A DNA stretch of 13,794 bases from Lachnospiraceae bacterium UBA1755 (GCA_002314805.1 DCHJ01000002.1:27511-41304); one strand, 5' to 3'. Counted from the stretch's first letter, positions 1-7,216 are shown. Numbers and translations: made by a program. Notes: a model not told the origin generated them from the sequence alone.

Positions 1-1
1 T

Positions 2-91
2 CGCGCATATCCTGCAAGTGCTCTCCGGCTATGAGTGTCTGACACGCGTATATCCTGCATGCGGTCTCCGGCTATGAGCTTCACTCACGCG
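2..91. repeat. 43-bp-period tandem repeat, about two copies, cut by the window edge
   Basis: Positions 2-35 and 45-78 are near-identical 34-base units, with four mismatches when aligned at a 43-base offset. Both contain ATATCCTGCA and end in TCTCCGGCTATGAG. The periodicity continues weakly: CACGCG at 43-48 recurs at 86-91. The period is not a multiple of three and the copies lie past the nadK stop codon, so an intergenic repeat is more likely than coding sequence. More copies may lie left of the window. What is seen is the repeat itself; its function is unknown. Confidence 0.75.
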
Positions 92-113
92 GAGCCGGTC
101 CGCAGACCGTCTC
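92..113 (-). other. Hairpin spanning the nadK stop codon, without a U-tract
   Basis: On the minus strand a 9-position stem with one mismatch (core CGGTC-TGCG-GACCG) closes over a 4-base loop and includes the first two bases of the nadK TGA. The bases that follow are not T-rich, so it is not a canonical intrinsic terminator. It could protect the 3' end of the mRNA, pause polymerase, or mark a processing site. The stem is directly visible; the role is inference. Confidence 0.55.
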
Positions 114-951
114 AGCCGTGCAGCTTCTGCAGCTTGCGACGCAGTGTATTGAAGTAAGTATTTCCGCTCAGCCGCACCATGGGCACCGTATATTCAGCCC
201 TCGTAATGCTGATATAGTCTCCCGCGCCCAGCTCCGTCTTCACATCGCCGTCAAATGCTGCCACTGTGGCACTGCTCCTTGCGCTGCTTCCTCCCATCAC
301 CTTTATCTCCACTGTATTATCCATGCTCATGACCATGGCACTTGGAGCCATGGCATGGGGACATACAGGAGTCACTACCATGTGGTCGGAACAGGCTTCC
401 ACGATCGGTCCGCCTGCCGACAGATTGTATGCCGTGGAACCCGTAGGAGTAGCGACAATTATACCATCTGCGGAATATTCGTTCAAGAATTCACCGTTCA
501 CATCGACCTCCAGGCGTACTGCATGGAGAGCCTCCCTGTGACCCACAGCTATATCATTGAAAGCATATGCGCTGTGCGCACCCGCAGCATCCTTCCATGT
601 ACCCTTGAGGAGGCTCCTCTTTTCCAGCTGATAGTTTCCCGCCAGCAGATCCTCCAGCATGGGAATGATCTCCTCATCCTCGCTGATGCCGGTCAGATAG
701 CCGAGTCTGCCCATGTTGACACCGATGATCGGAATGTCCATACCTATGGATTCCGTGGCAGTACGGATGATGGTCCCGTCGCCGCCCAGGACTATTATGC
801 AGTCCGTACCGGGATCAATTGCTGCCCGCTGCGCATGACCGTCCTGCACCTTTACCGAGGCACCGCGGCCTTCCAGAAAGCTTACTATCTTCTCCCTGCC
901 TTCGGGCAGCCTGCCACTGTTACTGTTCACCACCAGATAAAAATTGTGCAT
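112..951 (-). CDS. nadK: NAD kinase
   Basis: 279-residue cytosolic NAD kinase, which phosphorylates NAD+ to NADP+ using ATP or polyphosphate. The diagnostic family motifs are present in order: GGDGT at residues 56-60 (nucleotide binding), FND at 131-133, the stretch ADGIIVATPTGSTAY from 161, and FDGD at 233-236. The C-terminus has the usual GNTYF-LRRKL form. Length is normal for the bacterial ATP-NAD kinase family. The ATG at 949-951 follows GGTGGAGGA with good spacing, and the N-terminal FYLVVNSNSG strand is typical, so this start is preferred. It overlaps the end of tlyA by 32 bp, so translation is probably coupled. It is the last gene of the operon inside the window; the argR or recN that often follow in Clostridia are not seen in the remaining 111 bases. 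Confidence 0.97.
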   Translation of the reverse strand: MHNFYLVVNSNSGRLPEGREKIVSFLEGRGASVKVQDGHAQRAAIDPGTDCIIVLGGDGTIIRTATESIGMDIPIIGVNMGRLGYLTGISEDEEIIPMLEDLLAGNYQLEKRSLLKGTWKDAAGAHSAYAFNDIAVGHREALHAVRLEVDVNGEFLNEYSADGIIVATPTGSTAYNLSAGGPIVEACSDHMVVTPVCPHAMAPSAMVMSMDNTVEIKVMGGSSARSSATVAAFDGDVKTELGAGDYISITRAEYTVPMVRLSGNTYFNTLRRKLQKLHG

Positions 952-1732
952 GGGAATCCTCCACCAGTTGTTTCACGTCAAATGCCGGCTCATCCGCCGA
1001 CTCGTCCTTTGTCAGTCTGTACAGATATTCGATATTGCCCTCCGGTCCCCTTATGGGTGACCAGGTCAGATGGGTGACTCTGAAATGACTGTCGTGGGCA
1101 TAGCCGATGCATGCCTCTATCACTTCGGCGTGGGTGCTTTTTTCACGAACAACACCTTTCTTTCCGACCTTCTCTCTCCCCGCCTCAAACTGCGGCTTGA
1201 TGAGAGCAACTACCTCACCGTCATCAGTGAGGAGCTCCCTTACTGCCGGAAGCACCTTGGAAAGAGAGATAAAGCTTACATCGATGCTTGAAAGCTCTGC
1301 CGGAGCTTCGATATCAGCAGGTGTGACATACCGTATATTTGTCTTTTCCATGCATACCACGCGCTCATCGTTTCTGAGCTTCCAGTCCAGCTGGCCGTGA
1401 CCTACGTCCACGGCATAGACCTTTACCGCTCCGTTCTGCAGCATGCAATCCGTGAAGCCTCCCGTGGACGCTCCCACATCCATGCATACCCTTCCGGCAC
1501 AGCGTACCCCGAATTCATTTATCGCTTTCTCCAGCTTCAGTCCGCCGCGGCTCACGTATCTTAATGTGCTGCCGCGGACCTCAATTTCGGCATCCTCATC
1601 AAACGTACTTCCGGCCTTGTCCTCCTTCTGTCCGTTAACATATACTATGCCGCTCATTATTATAGCCTTGGCCTTTTCTCTGCTCCCGGCCAGGCCACGG
1701 TCGGTAAGCATCACATCAAGTCTTGTCTTCAT
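920..1732 (-). CDS. tlyA: TlyA family rRNA 2'-O-methyltransferase (S4 + FtsJ-like domains)
   Basis: 270-residue protein with an N-terminal S4 RNA-binding domain (about residues 1-55, starting RLDVMLTDRGLAGSREKAK) and a Rossmann SAM-dependent methyltransferase domain (about 60-245). The SAM-binding loop is DVGASTGGFTD at 85-95; other conserved blocks are DVSFISL (151-157), LIKPQFEAG (178-186) and SPIRGPEGN (226-234). Family members methylate the ribose of cytidines in 16S and/or 23S rRNA; this affects capreomycin sensitivity in mycobacteria. The older name haemolysin A reflects an association, not a shown pore activity here. The ATG at 1730-1732 overlaps the end of dxs by 17 bp with only a weak upstream GGAAAG, so it probably depends on coupling to dxs translation. 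Which rRNA position it modifies cannot be read from sequence. Confidence 0.94.
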   Translation of the reverse strand: MKTRLDVMLTDRGLAGSREKAKAIIMSGIVYVNGQKEDKAGSTFDEDAEIEVRGSTLRYVSRGGLKLEKAINEFGVRCAGRVCMDVGASTGGFTDCMLQNGAVKVYAVDVGHGQLDWKLRNDERVVCMEKTNIRYVTPADIEAPAELSSIDVSFISLSKVLPAVRELLTDDGEVVALIKPQFEAGREKVGKKGVVREKSTHAEVIEACIGYAHDSHFRVTHLTWSPIRGPEGNIEYLYRLTKDESADEPAFDVKQLVEDSHAQFLSGGEQ

Positions 1733-3572
1733 TGAGTCTTTCCATTATTGAATCCGAGTCTATTCCCAGCTTATGTCTAAGCTTTGTTACATCGCCATGC
1801 TCCACATATCCGTCGGGTATGGCCACATGCATCAGCCTGACTTCAGGATAATGCTGATGGATGTATGCTGCCGCCACTGATCCCATACCTCCGCGGAATA
1901 CATTTTCTTCAAGTGTGATGACGAGTCTGTGTGTCCTGCATACCCTGTCTATCATCTCATGATCTATGGGCTTGATAAATCTCATGTTTACCAGAGTACA
2001 TCTCCTGCCCTGCGCCTTCAGCTTCTCCCTCACATGCTCACCGGTGCTTACCATGCTGCCTACAGCAAGTATGGCCGTATCCTCCTCTTCATAAAGCATT
2101 TCTGCTTTTCCGAATTCCACAGGCGCATCAAACTGCGAAAGTCCTGTGTAGGCCTTCCCCCTCGGATAGCGTACTGCGATCGGTCCCGCGTAGGCCAGGG
2201 CAAATCTAATATCTGCCTTTAGCTCGGCGGCATTCTTGGGAGCCAGGATAGTCATGTTGGGTATACAGCTTAAAAAGCTCAGATCAAATATACCCTGATG
2301 GGTCTCGCCGTCCGCACCCACAAGCCCTGCCCTGTCTATGGCAAAGATCACATGCAGGTTCTGGATGCATATGTCATGCAGTATCTGGTCGAAGCCTCTC
2401 TGGAGGAAAGAGGAATATACCGCTACTACCGGCTTAAGTCCTCCTGCTGCCATACCTGCCGCACTGGTCACAGCATGCGCTTCCGCAATTCCCACATCAA
2501 AGAACCGTTCCGGATATGACACAGAAAACCTTGAAAGTCCCGTGCCGTCCGGCATTGCTGCGGTCACTGCCACTATGCTCTTATCTGATGCAGCCTCCTC
2601 GCAGAGCACATCCGAAAATATATCCGAATATTCAGGGCCGGTCTTAGGCTTCAGCGGAAGCCCTGTATCGATATCAAAGGGTCCGACTCCGTGAAACATT
2701 GCCGGATTCTTCTCTGCCGGCATATAGCCTCTGCCCTTTACGGTCTTTACGTGGATAAGCACTGCATGATCCACACGTTTTGCTTCCTCAATTGTCTTCC
2801 TAAGCTTCTTTACATCATGACCATCCACCGGTCCGAGGTAGGTGATGCCCATGTCCTCAAAAAACATGCCCGGCACCACGATATGCTTGATGCCGTCCTT
2901 GGTCTTCTTAAGCTTTCTGACCAGGTTCTTTCCCCTCCGGGTCCTGCCCAGGCTGTCGGCAAGCTTTTCTTTAAAGCTGATATAGCTTTCCTTGGTACGG
3001 ATATCATTGAGATAGCTTGAAAAGCCTCCTACATTCCTTGCAATGCTCATCTCATTGTCATTGAGGATGATGATGAAATTTTTCTTCATCCTTGAAGCAT
3101 TGTTGAGTGCTTCAAAGGCCATGCCTCCTGTCATCGCTCCGTCTCCGATGACTGCCGCAACGGTAAAGGTCTCATCCCTGAGATCCCTTGCCTGTGCAAG
3201 CCCCAGAGCTGCCGAAACCGACGTAGAGGAATGTCCCGTGTTGAAGGCATCGCAGGGACTCTCCCCTGTCTTTGGAAAACCGGCAATGCCTCCGAACTGA
3301 CGCAGCTCGTCAAAGGCATCCTTCCTTCCGCTCAATATCTTATGTGTATACGACTGATGACCCACATCCCAGACGACCTTGTCTTTCGGCAGATCCAGTG
3401 CCAGAAAGATCGCCATGGTAAGCTCCACTGCTCCCAGGTTGCTTGCCAGATGTCCTCCGTGCTCCGCTGTCTTCTTTATCAGAAATTCCCGGAGCTCTGC
3501 AGCCAGTGCCGGATAGTCCTCCGGGGCGATCTTCTTTATGTCATCAGCTTTATTTATCTTATCAAGTAACAA
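1716..3572 (-). CDS. dxs: 1-deoxy-D-xylulose-5-phosphate synthase
   Basis: 618-residue thiamine-diphosphate enzyme that condenses pyruvate and glyceraldehyde 3-phosphate to DXP, the entry step of the MEP isoprenoid pathway and a source of thiamine and pyridoxal precursors. Visible features: the conserved His in HLASNLG (residue 41), GHQSYTHKILSGR from 71, the ThDP/Mg motif GDGAMTGG (143-150) with N171 and NEMSI, the catalytic Glu in DVGIAEAH (E364), and DRAGLVGADGETHQG (413-427) in the pyrimidine domain. Length is normal. The start codon is TTG (3570-3572), preceded by GGAGGG at 3577-3582; the N-terminus MLLDKI is typical of clostridial Dxs, and no in-frame ATG or GTG lies at a better distance. 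It sits 15 bp after ispA, whose enzyme uses products of the same pathway, and overlaps tlyA by 17 bp. Confidence 0.97.
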   Translation of the reverse strand: MLLDKINKADDIKKIAPEDYPALAAELREFLIKKTAEHGGHLASNLGAVELTMAIFLALDLPKDKVVWDVGHQSYTHKILSGRKDAFDELRQFGGIAGFPKTGESPCDAFNTGHSSTSVSAALGLAQARDLRDETFTVAAVIGDGAMTGGMAFEALNNASRMKKNFIIILNDNEMSIARNVGGFSSYLNDIRTKESYISFKEKLADSLGRTRRGKNLVRKLKKTKDGIKHIVVPGMFFEDMGITYLGPVDGHDVKKLRKTIEEAKRVDHAVLIHVKTVKGRGYMPAEKNPAMFHGVGPFDIDTGLPLKPKTGPEYSDIFSDVLCEEAASDKSIVAVTAAMPDGTGLSRFSVSYPERFFDVGIAEAHAVTSAAGMAAGGLKPVVAVYSSFLQRGFDQILHDICIQNLHVIFAIDRAGLVGADGETHQGIFDLSFLSCIPNMTILAPKNAAELKADIRFALAYAGPIAVRYPRGKAYTGLSQFDAPVEFGKAEMLYEEEDTAILAVGSMVSTGEHVREKLKAQGRRCTLVNMRFIKPIDHEMIDRVCRTHRLVITLEENVFRGGMGSVAAAYIHQHYPEVRLMHVAIPDGYVEHGDVTKLRHKLGIDSDSIMERLNEDKT

Positions 3573-3576
3573 ATCA

Positions 3577-3582
3577 CCCTCC
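3577..3582 (-). promoter_or_regulatory. Ribosome binding site fixing the TTG start of dxs
   Basis: The minus strand reads GGAGGG, then TGAT, then the TTG start codon. The site sits wholly in the 15-bp gap after the ispA stop. A GTG overlapping the site is out of frame with dxs, so TTG is the best start. Confidence 0.75.
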
Positions 3583-3587
3583 GGGCA

Positions 3588-4487
3588 TCAATTATCTCTG
3601 TCGATCAGTGCATTGATGATCATTTTGAGTGTCTCATTATCACCGCCGGTCTCATCAAGGAGCCTTATCGCCTCCGCCGAGCAACGTGCCACTTCCTCAC
3701 CGGCCTTTTCTATACCGTAGAGAGTGACATAAGTAGTCTTGCCGCTTTCCTTATCTGAATGGATCGGCTTTCCCAGCTTCTCGTCTGTCGATATCTCGTC
3801 CAGCACATCATCTCTTATCTGGAATGCAGTTCCCACATCTGCTGCGATCCTTTCAACAGTCCTGATCTCAGCTTCCTTTGCTCCGCCCAGGATAGCTCCT
3901 ATCATCATGCTCGCTTCAAGGAGAGCCCCTGTCTTGAGCCTGTAAATGAAGTCGAGTTTTTCCGCATCCAGTGGTCTGCCGGTATTCTCAACATCCACCA
4001 CCTGACCTCCTGTCATGCCGTAGATGCCGCTTTTGACTGCCATGGTATGAAGTGCTCTGGCCCCTGCTCCTGTATCCTTCATCCTGAGCACAGCTTCGCT
4101 CATGACAGCAAAGGTCTGGATCATCATAGCATCTCCCGCAAGTGTAGCCATATCCACTCCGTATACTACCCACGTGGTCGGTCTGCCCCTGCGCAGTGTA
4201 TCATTGTCCATGCATGGCAGATCGTCATGGATAAGGCTTGCCGTATGCATTATCTCCATGCCCGCCATAAACGGCGCGATCTCAGCCTCATCCGGCTCCC
4301 TGCCGTTAAGTCCGCAGAAAAGCTTATATGTCTCATACATGAGCATCGGACGGATGCGCTTGCCTCCTGCCTCCACGGCTTCTCTCATGGCCCTGAGCAC
4401 CGTGTCCTGAAATCCTCCGGCGGGAGGGATATTGTCCATAACCATGCGGTTTATCTTTGCCACATCATAATCAAGCTTCATCGCCAT
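3588..4487 (-). CDS. ispA: Short-chain trans-prenyl diphosphate synthase (FPP or GGPP synthase)
   Basis: 299-residue all-helical polyprenyl synthetase that joins isopentenyl diphosphate to allylic diphosphates. It shows GGKRIRP (41-47), the first Asp-rich motif DDLPCMD (88-94) followed by RRGRPT, GQVVDVE (161-167), the K-T pair near 185-187, and the second Asp-rich motif DDVLD (226-230). The two-residue insertion in the first motif is the bacterial type II form. Residues five and four positions before D88 are A83-S84; farnesyl synthases such as E. coli IspA usually have Tyr-Ser there, while CrtE-type GGPP synthases have Ala-Ser, so the product may be GGPP. W106 and V111 replace the His and Glu common after the motif. 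The start is either ATG 4485-4487 or ATG 4479-4481: AAGGAG upstream is 4 bases from the first and 10 from the second. It overlaps xseB by about 17 bp. The symbol reflects family and context, not proven product length. Confidence 0.93.
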   Translation of the reverse strand: MAMKLDYDVAKINRMVMDNIPPAGGFQDTVLRAMREAVEAGGKRIRPMLMYETYKLFCGLNGREPDEAEIAPFMAGMEIMHTASLIHDDLPCMDNDTLRRGRPTTWVVYGVDMATLAGDAMMIQTFAVMSEAVLRMKDTGAGARALHTMAVKSGIYGMTGGQVVDVENTGRPLDAEKLDFIYRLKTGALLEASMMIGAILGGAKEAEIRTVERIAADVGTAFQIRDDVLDEISTDEKLGKPIHSDKESGKTTYVTLYGIEKAGEEVARCSAEAIRLLDETGGDNETLKMIINALIDRDN

Positions 4488-4713
4488 CCTGCTCCTTAGC
4501 GTCTATTTCAATTATCTTCTTTTCAACCTTATCGATCCGCGAGTTGATGCTCTGTATCATCTTCATGCCCTTCTCGTATATCCTGAAGGAATCTTCAAGG
4601 GCGATATCCCCGCTTTCAAGGCTTTCAATGATCCCGTCCACCTCTTCCAGCATCTCCTCTATGGACTTCTTCTGTTCAGCTTTCTTAAGCTCTGCTTTTC
4701 CGGTCTCACTCAT
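4471..4713 (-). CDS. xseB: Exodeoxyribonuclease VII small subunit
   Basis: 80-residue helical protein with the family core LEEVDGIIESLESG followed by ALEDSFRIYEKGMKM (about residues 22-52) and a charged C-terminal tail. XseB packs on XseA to form exonuclease VII, which degrades single-stranded DNA from both ends into short oligonucleotides. Its size matches the usual 60-85 residues. The start ATG lies inside the xseA stop region (an 8-base overlap of the form ATGAGTGA) and is preceded by GGAGGTAAGCT, so the subunits are coupled translationally, as expected for a complex needing several small subunits per large one. Confidence 0.94.
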   Translation of the reverse strand: MSETGKAELKKAEQKKSIEEMLEEVDGIIESLESGDIALEDSFRIYEKGMKMIQSINSRIDKVEKKIIEIDAKEQDGDEA

Positions 4714-5908
4714 AGCTTACCTCCGTCACCTCTGCGGCTGCCCTGCCGTCTGCAAATCTTACCGTGATGCTGTCACCTGCTTTCAGATCGGCAGCCCTTG
4801 AAAGATGTCTTTCCTCACTGTCGCTTACCCATGCGTATCCGCGTGATATCTTGTCAAGGGGTGACAGTCCCTTAAGCTTCTCGGCCCTGAGAGCAAGGCT
4901 GTGCCGCATGCCGGTCAGACTGTCCTTCATTACCTGAGAGAGCCTCATGCGGTATTCTTCGCTCATGGTCCTGTAGGTGTTGAGTCTGTATCCAGGTGAA
5001 ACTCTGTTAAGCCTAAAGCTCATCCGCTCAGTCTTATTCCTTGCATCGGATATGATCTTCTTCTCTGCTCTGCCAAGCCGCTCTGCCCGGTACCTGAGTC
5101 CGTCCAGAAACCCCACCATGTCCATGGTTGCAAGCTCAGCTGCCGCACTGGGCGTAGGTGCTCTCAGATCCGCCACGTAATCGGCAATTGTAAAATCTGT
5201 CTCATGGCCTACCGCGCTTATCACCGGCGTCCTGCAGTCAAAGATCGCTCTTGCCACGATCTCCTCATTAAATGCCCACAGATCCTCAAGGCTTCCGCCG
5301 CCTCTGCCGACAATGATCACATCCACACCGTAGGCATCCAGAGCTCTGATGCTCCTTACTATACTCTCTGCTGCGCCCTGCCCCTGCACCTTTGTCGGCA
5401 CGAATACCAGCTGTACAAAGGGGTTGCGTCTTCTTGTCACATTGATGATGTCCTGTACGGCTGCTCCGGTAGCTGCCGTCGCTATTCCGATGGTATGAGC
5501 TACTGCCGGTATCTCCTGCTTATACTCAGGTGAGAACATGCCCATATCCTCCAGCCGTTCCTTAAGCTTAAGAAACCGCTCATACAGATCTCCGAGTCCG
5601 GCCTGCTTTATCCTGTCAGCATATATCTGATAGCTGCCGCCCTTTTCATACACTTCTATGCTCCCGGTGACAACGATCTGCTGACCGTCCCTTAATACAA
5701 AGGCAAGACCTGCCCTGCGGCTCGCAAACATGATCGCCGAAAGCGTCCCTCCGGAATCCTTAAGAGTAAAATATATATGTCCGCTGGAGTGATATTTGCA
5801 GTTGCTCACCTCACCCTGAACACTGATGCGGTTCAGAGCCCTGTCCCTTGCGAACATGTTTTTTATGTACGAATTGACCTGTGTTACAGAATAGATACTC
5901 TCTGTCAT
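4706..5908 (-). CDS. xseA: Exodeoxyribonuclease VII large subunit
   Basis: 400-residue catalytic subunit of exonuclease VII. The N-terminal OB-fold (about residues 5-102) contains ISVQGEVSN and SSGHIYFTLKD. The central nuclease domain carries D153 in the TGAAVQD segment, R202 in GRGGGSLEDLWAFNEE, and H235/D238 in SAVGHETDFT; these align from memory with the E. coli residues reported as essential (D155, R205, H238, D241). LRAPTPSAAAE (248-258) follows, then a long helical arm (about 265-350) that binds XseB, and a C-terminal segment starting SRGYAWV. The TGA block reads ATAATGA rather than the more usual TSxTGA, a mild variant. The ATG at 5906-5908 is three bases after the nusB stop with only a weak ribosome site, so it probably relies on ribosomes finishing nusB. 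Confidence 0.95.
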   Translation of the reverse strand: MTESIYSVTQVNSYIKNMFARDRALNRISVQGEVSNCKYHSSGHIYFTLKDSGGTLSAIMFASRRAGLAFVLRDGQQIVVTGSIEVYEKGGSYQIYADRIKQAGLGDLYERFLKLKERLEDMGMFSPEYKQEIPAVAHTIGIATAATGAAVQDIINVTRRRNPFVQLVFVPTKVQGQGAAESIVRSIRALDAYGVDVIIVGRGGGSLEDLWAFNEEIVARAIFDCRTPVISAVGHETDFTIADYVADLRAPTPSAAAELATMDMVGFLDGLRYRAERLGRAEKKIISDARNKTERMSFRLNRVSPGYRLNTYRTMSEEYRMRLSQVMKDSLTGMRHSLALRAEKLKGLSPLDKISRGYAWVSDSEERHLSRAADLKAGDSITVRFADGRAAAEVTEVSYE

Positions 5909-5911
5909 TTA

Positions 5912-6358
5912 TCACTGCACCAGCTTTGCAAGAACTCCGTTGACAAAAGCCGATGATTTATCATCACCGAATTTTTTGGCAAGCTCCACTGCCTCATTGA
6001 TGGCAACCTTCTCCGGTATCTGCTCATCATATCTCATCTCATATACCGCAAGACGCAGGATGCTGAGCTCCACTCTGCCGATACGCTTTAATTTCCAGCC
6101 CTCGGTCACTTCCTCCAGAGCTCTGTCGATCTCAGGGATCCTGGTGATCACATCATCGACCCGCGCCTTTAATCTCTTTTCCTCTTTTTCTGACAGCTTC
6201 ACAAGGTGAATGATCTCGGTATTGCCTGCTTCATCAGTATCATCCTCTTCACCCTGCTCAAAATATCTCAGGATCTGCTCATCTGCTTCATTAACAGGAT
6301 AGAAATCCGTACAAAAAAGCATCTTAAAGCAGTGCTCCCTGAAAGCACTTCTGGTCAT
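5912..6358 (-). CDS. nusB: Transcription antitermination factor NusB
   Basis: 148-residue all-helical RNA-binding protein that acts with NusE (S10) on boxA RNA in rRNA antitermination. It begins with the family signature MTRSAFREHCFKMLF, has an acidic Asp/Glu-rich insert (about residues 33-46), and ends with the conserved blocks LKRIGRVELSILRLAVYEM and PEKVAINEAVELAKKFGDDKSSAFVNGVL. The reading frame stays open far upstream, but the true start is the ATG at 6356-6358: it follows GGAGGAG at ideal spacing and restores normal NusB length. The upstream extension overlaps the promoter and the opposite-strand response regulator. It is the first gene of the operon, expressed from the promoter at 6387-6416. 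Confidence 0.96.
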   Translation of the reverse strand: MTRSAFREHCFKMLFCTDFYPVNEADEQILRYFEQGEEDDTDEAGNTEIIHLVKLSEKEEKRLKARVDDVITRIPEIDRALEEVTEGWKLKRIGRVELSILRLAVYEMRYDEQIPEKVAINEAVELAKKFGDDKSSAFVNGVLAKLVQ

Positions 6359-6386
6359 AAAGCTCCTCCAAACAATATTTGGTGCT

Positions 6387-6416
6387 ATTATACTATATTT
6401 TCTGCGTTTTATACAA
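6387..6416 (-). promoter_or_regulatory. Sigma-A-type promoter of the nusB operon
   Basis: On the minus strand a consensus TATAAT (-10, 6387-6392) lies 18 bases downstream of TTGTAT (weak -35, 6411-6416). The flanks are AT-rich, and the -10 box is about 30 bases from the nusB ATG, leaving a very short leader. The -10 match is perfect; the -35 matches only its TTG half, so strength is uncertain. Confidence 0.65.
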
Positions 6417-6468
6417 ACAAAACGAGCTGTAAAATTCGGCCCGGATCGCATCGTTAAACCCTTCTTTA

Positions 6469-6498
6469 TTGGCAAACCGGCAAGGTTTAGATTATACT
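6469..6498 (+). promoter_or_regulatory. Sigma-A-type promoter of the two-component operon
   Basis: TTGGCA (-35, 6469-6474, five of six consensus bases) and TATACT (-10, 6493-6498) are 18 bases apart on the plus strand, about 55 bases before the response regulator ATG. The spacer contains the dyad AAACC-GGCAA-GGTTT (6474-6488), and a second dyad lies over the expected transcription start. Both could be control sites. The promoter is divergent from the nusB promoter, 52 bp away between the two -35 boxes. Confidence 0.65.
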
Positions 6499-6501
6499 GT
6501 A

Positions 6502-6520
6502 TCCGTAACATTGATACGGA
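6502..6520 (+). promoter_or_regulatory. Inverted repeat TCCGTA-N7-TACGGA at the expected start of the regulator mRNA
   Basis: Perfect 6-bp arms (6502-6507 and 6515-6520) flank a 7-base centre just after the -10 box. It could be an operator, for instance for autoregulation, or a small hairpin in the 5' leader. The repeat is visible; which role it has is inference. Confidence 0.45.
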
Positions 6521-6553
6521 AGCACAGCAGCAAACAAAAAGGGGAACGAGATT

Positions 6554-7216
6554 ATGCTGGATATCCTGATCGTAGAAGATAATCCTGAGATCGGCAGACT
6601 GCTGCGGGATTTTCTGACAAAGGAAAGTTATACGGTATCCCTGGCAGAAAACGGGGAAAAGGCCCTGGACATTTATGAACGGTACGGAGCAAAGCTTGTG
6701 ATACTGGATATTATGCTCGCGGGCATGGACGGCTTTCGTGTCTGCACAAAGATCCGGCAGGACTCCAATACCCATATCCTGATCGCAAGTGCAAGGACCG
6801 GAAAGGAAGATCAGCTCAAGGGACTGCGTCTTGGTGCGGATGATTATATCGAAAAGCCCTATGACATCGATATCCTGCTGGCAAAGATCCGAGGTATATT
6901 CAAGCGGAAATACGCGCAGCACCTTCTTGTATCCGGCAGCATATCCCTGAATACAGAAACCGGAAGCGTAACGGTTGGTGAACGGAAGAAAAAACTCTCG
7001 GGAAAGGAACTGGAGCTCCTGCGGCTGTTTATGGAAAATCCCGGCGTTACGCTGAAAAAGGAATATCTGTTTGGCGCAGTCTGGGGCAGCGACAGTGAAT
7101 CGGAGCCTCAGACACTGGCAGTCCATGTGAAGTGGCTGCGGGAGCTTCTGGAAGAAGACCCGAAGAAGCCTGCACATATCATTACGGTCTGGGGAGTGGG
7201 GTATCGATTTGAATAA
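6554..7216 (+). CDS. OmpR/PhoB-family response regulator
   Basis: 220-residue DNA-binding response regulator. The receiver domain (about residues 1-115) has the acidic pair E8/D9, phospho-acceptor D52 in LDIMLAGMDG, S79 in the switch position and K101-P102 in YIEKPYD. The winged-helix DNA-binding domain (about 125-220) contains SGKELELLRLFMEN and ends HIITVWGVGYRFE, the usual VanR/PhoB-type C-terminus. GGGGA precedes the ATG. It overlaps the histidine kinase start by 8 bases, so the two are a co-translated pair. Its likely targets are its own promoter and the ABC operon promoter, where 7-bp direct repeats of the kind this family binds are present. The exact subfamily is not assigned. Confidence 0.94.
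   Translation: MLDILIVEDNPEIGRLLRDFLTKESYTVSLAENGEKALDIYERYGAKLVILDIMLAGMDGFRVCTKIRQDSNTHILIASARTGKEDQLKGLRLGADDYIEKPYDIDILLAKIRGIFKRKYAQHLLVSGSISLNTETGSVTVGERKKKLSGKELELLRLFMENPGVTLKKEYLFGAVWGSDSESEPQTLAVHVKWLRELLEEDPKKPAHIITVWGVGYRFE

Noticed and set aside
1..60. Partial minus-strand frame from an ATG at 58-60 to the window edge, with GGAG nearby
   Set aside because: It lies entirely in the tandem repeat, the start codon is not kept in the other copy, and the 20 codons do not resemble ArgR, RecN or any protein I know.
118..1077. Long plus-strand open frame opposite nadK and tlyA
   Set aside because: It is antisense to two genes with complete family motifs; its translation is Cys/His/Arg-rich with no domain and has no ribosome site. 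It is a shadow frame.
3573..3587. Possible riboswitch or regulatory leader before dxs
   Set aside because: The gap between ispA and dxs is only 15 bp and is filled by the ribosome binding site.
3759..4499. Plus-strand open frame opposite the prenyl synthase
   Set aside because: Antisense to a well-supported enzyme, with composition typical of a complement frame.
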